A DNA stretch of 37,433 nt from a bacterium (GTDB lineage Bacteria; Chloroflexota; Dormibacteria; UBA8260; Bog-877), in the NCBI GenBank assembly GCA_021791345.1, contig JAJYWT010000164.1, positions 1-37,433 of the forward strand, given 5' to 3'. Position numbers and translations under genes: made by a program. The notes under the pieces were generated by a model that did not search any database, was not told where the DNA came from, and was given only the letters and a program-made list of their open reading frames with translations. This document shows positions 31,703-37,433 of the stretch, one piece after another. Each line of letters starts with the position of its first letter. Position 1 is the first letter of the stretch.

Positions 31703-31956
31703 ATGGCGATCACGGCTAGCGAGGCGCGTCGACAGCTGTTCCCGTTGTCGAACAGGTCAACGACGATCGTACCGCGATCGAGATCACATCCAAGCGCGGC
31801 AACGCTGTGCTGATGTCCCTGGCCGAGTACGAGGCGCTTCAGGAGACCGCCTACCTGCTCCGGTCGCCCACGAACGCTCGCCGGCTGCTGGAGTCACTGG
31901 CGCAAGCGCAGGCGGGTGAACTGATCGGGCATCCACTCGACACCGCCGACGAGTGA
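31703..31956 (+). pseudogene. yefM: YefM/Phd-type antitoxin, broken by a frameshift
   Basis: The first frame reads MAITASEARRQLFPL and then runs out of family and stops at 31811-31813 (36 codons). If one base is restored at about 31748, the second frame continues as VEQVNDDRTAIEITSKRGNAVLMSLAEYEALQETAYLL and on to the stop at 31954-31956, a complete YefM of about 84 residues. AGAGGA lies before the ATG. The YoeB gene overlaps the end as GTGA, the standard order. The lesion is a single-base loss that separates the N-terminal DNA-binding strand from the rest. A sequencing error cannot be excluded, but nearby genes are also decayed. Confidence 0.85.
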
Positions 31957-32213
31957 GGCTGGCCCTTACGCCGCGTGGGTGGGAGGACTACGCCCACTGG
32001 CAAATCGCCGACCGGCAGAAACCCGAACGGATCAACCGCCTGATCGGCGAGGCGCTGCGCGATCCGGCGGCGGGCATCGGGAAGGCCGAGTCTCTCAAGC
32101 AGACGCTCGCCGAACTATGGTCACGACGGATCGACGACGAGCACCGACTCGTCTACCAAGTTACGGGTGACGACCTGATCGTGCACCAAGCGCGCTACCA
32201 CTGTGGAAAGTAA
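31953..32213 (+). CDS. yoeB: YoeB-family mRNA interferase toxin, catalytic Tyr replaced
   Basis: Ribosome-dependent RNase of the RelE superfamily, 86 residues, colinear with E. coli YoeB. The family features are RLALTPRGWEDYAHWQ, RINRLI, GIGKAESLK (Glu46), WSRRIDDEHRLVY (Arg65) and RYHCGK at the end. The conserved pair His83-Tyr84 reads His83-Cys84 here (CAC TGT), so the C-terminal tyrosine used in catalysis is lost. With the antitoxin gene broken just upstream, a weakened toxin would explain how the cell tolerates it. It starts with GTG inside the antitoxin stop. The frame itself is intact. Confidence 0.88.
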   Translation: MRLALTPRGWEDYAHWQIADRQKPERINRLIGEALRDPAAGIGKAESLKQTLAELWSRRIDDEHRLVYQVTGDDLIVHQARYHCGK

Positions 32214-32224
32214 CCGAGCCCTCC

Positions 32225-32630
32225 ATGTCGTCTGATCCTTCGCTGACTCGGCGGATCTATGACCTCTGTCACCTGACGGCGACTTTCGTGTGCGCTATGG
32301 AGCCGTGGGCTGCGAGTAGTTCGAGACGGACCTGTTCGACAGTGATCCCGCACTCTTAAGCCAGGTCGCGCAGAGGCTCGCGCCACTGGTGCCGGACCGT
32401 ATCGACGCCCTTGCGGGCCTGGAGCTCGGCGGCGTGGCGCTGGCCACCGTGCTCTCGCTTGCCACTGGAGTCCCGGCACTGGTCGTCCGCAAGCAGGCCA
32501 AGGCGTATGGCACCAGCCGGACTGGCCGAGGACGGCGAGGTGGCCGGCAAACGACTGCTGGTGGTCGAGGACGCCGTCACCTCGGCCGGGCAGATCGGGC
32601 TTTCAGTCAACGACCTGCGTGACGCCGCAC
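32225..32630 (+). pseudogene. pyrE: Decayed orotate phosphoribosyltransferase (pyrE) copy
   Basis: Three frames must be joined to read a PyrE-like sequence. Segment 1 from ATG 32225 reads SLTRRIYDLCHLT. After loss of one base near 32279 the frame continues DFRVRYGAVGCE, meets a TAG at 32317-32319 where Tyr is expected, then reads FETDLFDSDPALLSQVAQRLAPLVPDRIDALAGLELGGVALATVLSLATGVPALVVRKQAKAYGTS (given here only as the visible course). An extra base near 32520 shifts it to GEVAGKRLLVVEDAVTSAGQI, the PRPP-binding loop. The remaining C-terminus has diverged or is lost. Three lesions make an error in one read unlikely; this is a true pseudogene. Confidence 0.85.
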
Positions 32631-32840
32631 CCGAGCTGACGCAGCGCCAATGGCCTGTGGCGCCTCGGCCCACACGAACCGTTCACTGGCGGGAGTTGGA
32701 GGCGAGTGCGACGTCGGGCAGCTTTGGCCGGAGAAACGTTGCAGTCCAGCGTTGGGTGGGATCCGCGAGGCTACCCGTGCGACCCGAACCGTGGGTTGCC
32801 GGTCGGCCCACAGCATGATCTCGCTAGGAACATGGCCACT

Positions 32841-33410
32841 TCATCCCCCGGCTCCAGTCGGCCGGTACCGCAGGGCGACCGCTCCCGACCCGAACTCTGT
32901 ACGATTCAGGAGTTTGAGACAGATGCGCTCGCGCAGTCCGGCGAGCAGCGTCGGCCCGTGTCCCGCCAAGACCGGGTGCACGAGAAATTCGTACTCGTCG
33001 ACCAGTCCCAGATCCGCCAACGCCAGAGGAAGCGTCACACCACCCACGAGCAGGCCTTTCCCTGGCTCCTGCTTGAGACGGCGAACCGCTTCTCCTATGT
33101 CGCCCCGGACCAGTTCGGCCCTCCAATCGACTGCGCTCACCGTACTCGACACGACATACTTCTTCGCCCGGTCGATGGTCTCGGCGAAGAGGATGTCCGC
33201 CTCGCCCATCCAGGCGGGCCACGTATCCGTGGTCGGGCGCCGCCACGCCGACTCCATCATCGCGTAAGTGATCCGGCCGAACAGCAACGCATCAGCTTCT
33301 TGCAACTGGGCCGTCCAGTAGCGCATCGACTCCTCATCCGGGACGATTCCCGCCTCGTGATGGCAACAGCCGTCGAGGGTGATGTTGATCGCGTATCGAA
33401 GTGGTCTCAT
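32841..33410 (-). CDS. RibD C-terminal / dihydrofolate-reductase-like reductase
   Basis: NADPH-dependent reductase fold of 189 residues. The pattern is YAINITLDGCC at the start, DALLFGRITYAMMESAW (cofactor loop region), KYVVSSTV, GKGLLVGGVTLPLALADLGLVDEYEFLVHPVLAGHGPTLL, seen in two pieces here, and a final strand ALRYRPT. This is typical of stand-alone RibD_C proteins common in soil bacteria; the substrate is usually unknown. The ATG at 33410 has GGAG seven nt upstream. It lies in the accessory stretch, opposite to its decayed neighbours, and appears intact. Confidence 0.87.
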   Translation of the reverse strand: MRPLRYAINITLDGCCHHEAGIVPDEESMRYWTAQLQEADALLFGRITYAMMESAWRRPTTDTWPAWMGEADILFAETIDRAKKYVVSSTVSAVDWRAELVRGDIGEAVRRLKQEPGKGLLVGGVTLPLALADLGLVDEYEFLVHPVLAGHGPTLLAGLRERICLKLLNRTEFGSGAVALRYRPTGAGG

Positions 33411-34028
33411 CTGCCTGCTCCGCTCAGGTGGGCGACATTTCGGCTACTGCCAGTTCCTTCTCTCATGGGATAGCAGGCACGGTTCGCCGCGTGCCGACTT
33501 TGGGATTGATGATCCACCGGATCGTTGCGGACGGGTGTTGGCATAGATCCGCTGTCACAAATGCAACCCGACCAGCTTCGAGAGAGGCGCCGGATGAACC
33601 GGGGCAAGCAGCGCATCGGCAGCTGACTCACCAAGTGGCGCTCCCTGCCAGCCAGAGCTTAGCGGTCACCAGACCATCAGAAATCCAGCGTACGAAGTCT
33701 CGTGGCCTCGCCACCCAAGCGAATGCCGGGCGTCGGGAACGGGAGTGCCGGAACGCCACCGTAGCATTCCTCGCCAATTGCATGAGCGAGCGATACAGGA
33801 CGGTGGAGCTCAACGCCCTTGCCGAGGCGATCGTGGAGGCCAAGGACGCGGCGGCGCGAAGTAGACGCTGGCCTGCCAGTCATGCTCCTCCCGCTCAGGA
33901 CCTACGCCGACATCGCCGCATCCGCTCCCCTCCGGCGACAGCCGGAGGGGGATATCCTACTTCTTGCTGGGCGACCATGAGTCTTTGACACCTGTCATCG
34001 ACGCTCCTTGCCAAGGCGACTCTCAACC
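33411..34028. other. Non-coding or decayed stretch with a strong hairpin
   Basis: About 620 bp without a gene I can support. One frame (around 33700-33860) looks protein-like in composition and may be a decayed remnant, but no family was recognised. A perfect 10-bp hairpin, CCCCTCCGGC (33927-33936), GACA loop, GCCGGAGGGG (33941-33950), stands near the end; no T-run follows. TTGACA at 33985-33990 is a consensus -35 box, but a matching -10 before 34029 is not clear. Confidence 0.5.
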
Positions 34029-34730
34029 ATGACCCGAATCTCGCGCGTTGGCGACGTCAGGCGCCTCGACCTCGGGTACTTCATACGCCCGGCGACCGAG
34101 ACCGGCACCGGACACTCCCGGGTCGAGCCAGTCTACGGCTACCTCGTAGTTCACCCCGAGCTCACGGTCATCTTCGACACCGGGATCGGTGCCGCTGACC
34201 CCGAAACCGAGGAGCACTACCGGCCGCACCGCCGACCGCTTGAGATGGCCTGCTCAGACGTGGGATGCAGCGTCGAGGCGATCGACATGGTGATCAACAG
34301 CCACCTGCACTTTGACCACTGCGGCGCGAACCCGGCGCTCCCCGGTCGGAGGATCGTCGTCCAAGCGGCGGAGCTGGAAGCAGCAGGCGCGGAGACCTAC
34401 ACCTTCTCGGCGCTGGTCGATTTCGACGGCGCGATCTACGATACGGTCAAAGGGGAAGCTGAGGTCGCCGATGGCCTTCTGGTTGTGCCCACCCCCGGCC
34501 ACAGTCCTGGGCACCAGTCCCTTCTCGTCCAGGCCCAAGACGGCACCCTCCTCATCGCCGGGCAGGCGACGGACTTCGCCTCGGAGTACGGGAGCGCGCA
34601 GCTCGCGCGTCGCGCGTCCCTCGAGGTTGGCCGCCCCGTCGGAATGTGGCCCGACTGGCTCGACCGCATCGAGCGGTTCGACCCCGCCCGGGTCGTCTTC
34701 GCCCACGACCGCGCCACCCTGGCGCGCTGA
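34029..34730 (+). CDS. Metallo-beta-lactamase-fold hydrolase, AHL-lactonase-like
   Basis: The product is 233 residues. The metal motif SHLHFDHCG supplies His92, His94, Asp96 and His97. TPGHSPGHQ supplies a further His (His158 or His162), and FAHD near the end gives the last ligand. YGYLVVHPELTVIFDTGIG (about 37-55) is the usual first strand region of the N-acyl-homoserine-lactonase family. Where many relatives have an Asp that bridges the metals, this protein has Gln in LLIAGQATD, also seen in some family members as far as I recall. The substrate may be a lactone, but other esters or thioesters are possible. ATG 34029 is preferred over a TTG at 34008. Confidence 0.85.
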   Translation: MTRISRVGDVRRLDLGYFIRPATETGTGHSRVEPVYGYLVVHPELTVIFDTGIGAADPETEEHYRPHRRPLEMACSDVGCSVEAIDMVINSHLHFDHCGANPALPGRRIVVQAAELEAAGAETYTFSALVDFDGAIYDTVKGEAEVADGLLVVPTPGHSPGHQSLLVQAQDGTLLIAGQATDFASEYGSAQLARRASLEVGRPVGMWPDWLDRIERFDPARVVFAHDRATLAR

Positions 34731-34827
34731 CAGGGCTGGTCGACGGCGGGGAGAGTTGTCCAGGGGAAGACGCCGCTATCTCTCCCGGGATGGCGGTGAT
34801 GAGGGCCCCGCATGTCGGTCCAGGTGA

Positions 34828-35388
34828 TGTGGGAGTTTCGATCGGCTGGACGCCGCCGGGAATACCTCCGGCGCCTGGGTGGTGTGGACGTGGGCTCCGG
34901 GGCGGAGCGATGTCGGGTTCATCACCGGCCATCAGGCCCAGGAGGCGGCGGTCCATCACTGGGACGCGTGCGAGGCGGACGGCGAGCAGCTCACCGCCGC
35001 ACCGGAGCTGGCGGCGGATGCAGTGGATGAATTCCTCGCCTTCTCGATCTCCAGTGACGCCGATCCTGCGGATCCCCCTCGGCCGCCGCTGGGCGGATCC
35101 CTGATCCTCGCCTGCAGCGATGCTCCTCAGGCATGGACGCTATCGAACGGCCTCCATCCCGGCACCGTGGCAGTCCAAGCGGGCGTGAACGGCAAGTTCC
35201 CGGTGCTCAGGGCGACGGCCTGGGAGCTGCTCCTGTGGCTGTATCGCAGGGTCGAGCTCGACCTGGGGGAGGTGCCAACGGGTCTGCCGGATCGGCTCCG
35301 CGCCCTCTGCTTCACGGACCGAAGCGCACTGAGCGGGCTGGCGTTCGCCTCTTGTCCCTCGTCCATGCCACCGCCGGACGACCACTGA
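34828..35388 (+). pseudogene. Mycothiol-dependent maleylpyruvate isomerase family, N-terminus lost
   Basis: The frame is open from just after a TGA at 34825-34827; the first usable start is GTG 34879, giving 169 residues. The visible part, FITGHQAQEAAVHHWDACEADG followed by LAADAVDEFLAF and WELLLWLYRRVELDLGEVP, is the second half of a DinB-like/MDMPI protein. The motif E-x3-H carries two of the three metal ligands. The first His lies in the N-terminal helix of complete members, roughly 100 residues that are missing here. Other frames upstream do not supply it. It is therefore probably inactive. It hints that the organism, or the donor, makes mycothiol or a related thiol. Confidence 0.7.
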
Positions 35389-35554
35389 GCAACGGGCGGC
35401 GTCGGTGGGCTCCAGAGCACCTGAGCGGGCAACAGCCCGTCTCGCACCGGCCGGGACCGAATCCGCCGAGACCGCATTGGACCCTGGCGCCTGGTACGGC
35501 CGACACCCAGGCTCAGGCTTGCGACCTGAGGACCCAACTCAACCGAAGACAGTT

Positions 35555-35580
35555 GGGAGCGGCTGTAGCCAGCCGCTCCC
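35555..35580 (-). terminator. Hairpin directly after the DUF2892 gene
   Basis: Perfect 10-bp stem GGGAGCGGCT / AGCCGCTCCC around a 6-nt loop, starting 7 nt past the stop of the minus-strand gene ending at 35587. The place fits a terminator, although no clear U-run follows. Confidence 0.5.
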
Positions 35581-35586
35581 GGTGTC

Positions 35587-35802
35587 TCAGCGGCTGGTGG
35601 CGCTGCCCTTGATCGGCGCCCGCAGGACCGGAGCGATGAGGCAAACGTTGGTCGCCCCGACCGCCACGAACAGCAGTCCCACCAAGCCCAGGACCAGACC
35701 GAGAACCCCACCGAGATCGATGCCGACCCCGATCAGGACCAGCCCGGCCACGATCCTGACACCGCGTCCAAGCCCTGTCGCCATGAATCTTGCCACTGCC
35801 AT
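35587..35802 (-). CDS. DUF2892 (YgaP-like) small membrane protein
   Basis: The product is 71 residues with two membrane helices separated by a Gly-rich turn: GRGVRIVAGLVLIGVGIDL and GLVLGLVGLLFVAVGATNVCLIAPVL. The arrangement and the Cys near the end of helix 2 match DUF2892, often found as a membrane anchor fused to or beside rhodanese domains. No rhodanese is encoded here. The ATG at 35802 has GGAGG eight nt upstream; the TTG at 35817 overlaps that Shine-Dalgarno sequence and was rejected. Function unknown. Confidence 0.8.
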   Translation of the reverse strand: MAVARFMATGLGRGVRIVAGLVLIGVGIDLGGVLGLVLGLVGLLFVAVGATNVCLIAPVLRAPIKGSATSR

Positions 35803-35937
35803 TTGCGCGTCCTCCAAATCGGATTGCCTCTACTCACTTGGACGCAGCCGGGGCGCAGAAGGATGCAGCCGAAGTCCACCCCCCGGCGAGGAGACCTCCA
35901 GCAGGTGACCTGACCGGGTGCCACAGGGCCGGCCCGG

Positions 35938-36441
35938 TCAGCTCGGGGGCGTGGCGCCCGCGAAGGCCCGGCGGAGTTTGTCGCGGGTGGCCTGAAGATG
36001 CTCTGGAATGACCTTCACGTCGGCGAGCACCGGCATGAAGTTCGTGTCACCCGACCACCTGGGAACCAGGTGGAAGTGGAGGTGCTGGTCCACCCCGGCT
36101 CCGGCGATGCGGCCCTGGTTCCAGCCCCCATTGAAGCCGTCGCAGCCCAGCTCCTGTCGGAGCACCGCGGTCGCGAACTGCAACTCGCGGGCCACGTCCA
36201 CCATCTCGGCGGGGTCCAACCTCGCGAGGTCGCCCCCATGGCTGCGAGGTGCGACCAGGAGGTGCCCGGGGTTGTAGGGGTAGCGGTTGAGAAGGCTGAC
36301 GGCAGCGCCCGCGCGATGGACCACCAGATCCCCATCGTCGTTTCGGGGATCGCCAGCCGAGCAGAGAAAGCAGCCCCCCTGGGACTGGTCGTCCACACCA
36401 TCGATGTAGGTCATCCGCCAGGGCGCCCAGAGAGCTTTCAT
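35938..36441 (-). CDS. HIT-family nucleotide hydrolase/phosphorylase (Ap4A type)
   Basis: The product is 167 residues. It begins MKALWAPWRMTYIDG and has a zinc-type CFLC (24-27), as in actinobacterial Ap4A phosphorylases (Rv2613c-like). The histidine triad is DQHLHFHLVPRWSGDTNF with His120, His122 and His124. It should cleave diadenosine tetraphosphate or related nucleotides. The ATG at 36441 has GAGGA just upstream and gives the conserved N-terminus; the longer frame to 36624 adds an unrelated N-terminus that overlaps the bS22 gene. It is divergent from bS22. Confidence 0.92.
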   Translation of the reverse strand: MKALWAPWRMTYIDGVDDQSQGGCFLCSAGDPRNDDGDLVVHRAGAAVSLLNRYPYNPGHLLVAPRSHGGDLARLDPAEMVDVARELQFATAVLRQELGCDGFNGGWNQGRIAGAGVDQHLHFHLVPRWSGDTNFMPVLADVKVIPEHLQATRDKLRRAFAGATPPS

Positions 36442-36573
36442 ACTCGTCCTCGAATTCACTTCCCAATTGACGCGCCCGTTCTCGGACCCGTAGACTACGC
36501 GGGTACCAGGGTAAGGGAACTCCTTGTCTCTGCCCCCCACCCGCCTGCGGGCGTATTCGAGGTTTGCTTCTTC

Positions 36574-36669
36574 GTGGGTTCTGTGATCAAAAAGCGGCGC
36601 AAGAAGATGCGCAAGCACAAGCACAAGAAGATGCTGAAGAGAACCCGCTGGAAGCGTCGTAGCGCCTGA
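36574..36669 (+). CDS. Small ribosomal protein bS22 (AURKAIP1/COX24 domain)
   Basis: Thirty-one residues, half of them Lys or Arg: begins VGSVIKKRRKKMRKHKHKK and ends RTRWKRRSA. This is nearly the same plan as the mycobacterial bS22 protein (GSVIKKRRKRM…KKHRKLLR.TR.QRRK), which sits in the small subunit near the decoding region. The GTG at 36574 gives the conserved start; a GAGG lies 11 nt upstream. It lies between the HIT gene and a tRNA gene. Such short genes are often missed. It is well supported by its sequence in spite of its size. Confidence 0.9.
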   Translation: MGSVIKKRRKKMRKHKHKKMLKRTRWKRRSA

Positions 36670-36705
36670 GGGCGTCTGACCGGAAGCTCGCTGGGCGCGG
36701 TCTTC

Positions 36706-36711
36706 TATACT
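36706..36711 (+). promoter_or_regulatory. -10 element of tRNA-Ala(CGC)
   Basis: TATACT, a near-consensus -10, lies 10 nt before the 5' end of the tRNA at 36722. It also sits in the loop of an 8-bp inverted repeat (CTGGGCGC 36691-36698, GCGCCCAG 36715-36722), perhaps a terminator of the bS22 transcript. No clear -35. Confidence 0.6.
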
Positions 36712-36721
36712 GAGGCGCCCA

Positions 36722-36797
36722 GGGGCGATAGCTCAGCTGGAAGAGCGCTGCCCTCGCACGGCAGAGGTCAGGGGTTCGAATCCCCTTCGCTCCACCA
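36722..36797 (+). tRNA. tRNA-Ala (anticodon CGC)
   Basis: Acceptor 36722-36728 pairs with 36787-36793, again with the G3:U70 alanine identity pair. Anticodon stem CTGCC/GGCAG, loop CTCGCAC (anticodon CGC at 36755-36757), T arm AGGGG/CCCCT with loop TTCGAAT. A73 at 36794 is followed by an encoded CCA (36795-36797), unlike the GGC alanine tRNA at 31447. Confidence 0.96.
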
Positions 36798-37363
36798 CTT
36801 GGCCACGGTGGCGACCTCGCCCCTCTGAGGCTCGCATACCCGGGCCCGGCGGCGACCGCCCCTAGGCGGGGTGCTCGGTCACGCAGCCGGCGACCCGCGG
36901 TGGAGCGCCACAGCGGCGCGACCGGGGTTCCGGTGGCGCTTCACGCCACCTCTGGGGATCCCGCATGCTCCTTCAACTTCACAGTCGGCAGAACCGGGAG
37001 GGCTCACCAGGAGCCACGGGGCCGCGGTGCCGAGTGGCCACATTGACGTAGTGGTCGACCGCTCCTCGGTCGGGTGGCTCGCCATGAGCCCTCGTTCCTG
37101 ATCCCAGTCACCGCCCCCCCCCCACCGTGGCCCGAGGATCTTGCCGGCATGCCTTCCGCCGTCACAAGCCTCGGTCCGGCCCTCAAAGTTCGCGGCCCTC
37201 GGGCACCGGCCCTCCCAAAGTGGCGAAGTTGTCATGCGCGCCCGGGGGACCACTCGGCCGGCCCACCCGACGCATCTCGGGATGTGGACTCCCGCATCGC
37301 GCCGTTTCTGGGAGCGCCGTTCCGTGGGAGAGGCGGAGACCGGCCTTTAGCTGCGCCCGGCTC
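36798..37363. other. Terminal stretch without a supported gene
   Basis: Open frames on both strands lack any family pattern. Visible features are a hairpin GGTGGCG/CGCCACC (36932-36950, CTTCA loop), smaller inverted repeats, and a run of about ten C at 37110-37119. No RNase P, tmRNA or SRP RNA core motif was seen. Confidence 0.45.
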
Positions 37364-37433
37364 TCACCGTGCCTCAGTGTCGGCGGTGGGAGACTCGGTG
37401 CGCGGGTCGGTCAGTGCGCCGCTGGGACGGGGA
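37364..37433 (-). CDS. Possible C-terminal end of an unidentified protein (partial)
   Basis: Reading in from the window edge on the minus strand, one frame gives PRPSGALTDPRTESPTADTEAR before a TGA at 37366-37364. The composition (Pro, Thr, acidic) resembles a disordered protein tail. It is too short to identify and could be chance. Confidence 0.25.
   Translation of the reverse strand, partial: PRPSGALTDPRTESPTADTEAR

Noticed and set aside
31703..31956. Programmed ribosomal frameshifting in yefM
   Set aside because: No slippery heptamer of the X-XXY-YYZ type and no strong downstream structure is visible at the shift site, and the adjoining genes are also decayed, so mutation is simpler.
31447..36797. 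An integrative element with att sites at the tRNA-Ala genes
   Set aside because: No integrase, and no direct repeat of the tRNA 3' end was seen in the block. The two tRNAs differ in their acceptor and T arms.
36871..37253. Overlapping open frames on both strands near the window end
   Set aside because: No family resemblance, no ribosome-binding site, low-complexity composition and several inverted repeats in the DNA.

Overview
This is a high-GC bacterial chromosome segment with tightly packed genes. Many genes overlap through GTGA or ATGA junctions, and GTG and TTG starts are common. The gene set is that of a Gram-positive-type (terrabacterial) aerobe: MurT/GatD peptidoglycan amidation, a LytR-CpsA-Psr protein, an InhA-type enoyl-ACP reductase, a MarP-like protease, the tiny bS22/COX24-type ribosomal protein, lipoproteins with clear lipoboxes, and a remnant of a mycothiol-dependent enzyme. 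The respiratory locus is not typical of model Actinomycetota. A Dormibacterota- or Chloroflexota-like lineage, or a deep actinobacterial one, fits best, but this is inference from gene content only.

Layout. 1-3.6 kb: end of an unknown gene, endonuclease III, a blue-copper lipoprotein, a second lipoprotein and a ClC-type channel or exchanger. 3.6-8.7 kb (minus strand): one six-gene overlapping respiratory operon coding for a CydA-like protein, a small membrane protein, a Rieske protein, a b6-type cytochrome b fused to a subunit IV-like part, a second CydA-like protein and an unknown soluble protein. It has no CydB and no CxxCH cytochrome c. 8.8-13.4 kb: holA, rpsT, then ispE-murT-gatD. 13.4-19.6 kb: a lipoprotein, ppk1, a PPOX-family flavin/F420 protein, rpiA, a membrane protein and a MarP-like protease. 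19.9-24.6 kb: a MarR-MFS operon behind an AT-rich palindromic operator, fabI/inhA, and an LCP protein coupled to a beta-propeller protein. 24.7-28.8 kb: a GH63-like glucosidase divergent from a Fur-family regulator coupled to a probable Ni/Co-type transporter. 28.8-31.1 kb: a two-component system. 31.4-36.8 kb: an accessory, partly decayed stretch bounded by tRNA-Ala(GGC) and tRNA-Ala(CGC). It holds a frameshifted YefM, YoeB with a changed catalytic residue, a pyrE pseudogene, a RibD-C/DHFR-like reductase, a metallo-beta-lactamase-fold hydrolase, an N-terminally truncated mycothiol-type enzyme and a DUF2892 protein; a HIT hydrolase and the bS22-like gene then return to core content. The last 0.6 kb is without a clear gene.

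Two system-level signals stand out. First, the respiratory operon joins a b6f/bc-like quinol-oxidising module to two diverged CydA paralogues, which could form an unusual quinol oxidase or supercomplex. Second, many first-in-operon genes have a -10-like hexamer placed 6-9 nt before the start codon and lack a Shine-Dalgarno sequence, which indicates widespread leaderless mRNAs; internal operon genes instead have Shine-Dalgarno sequences or overlap the preceding gene.
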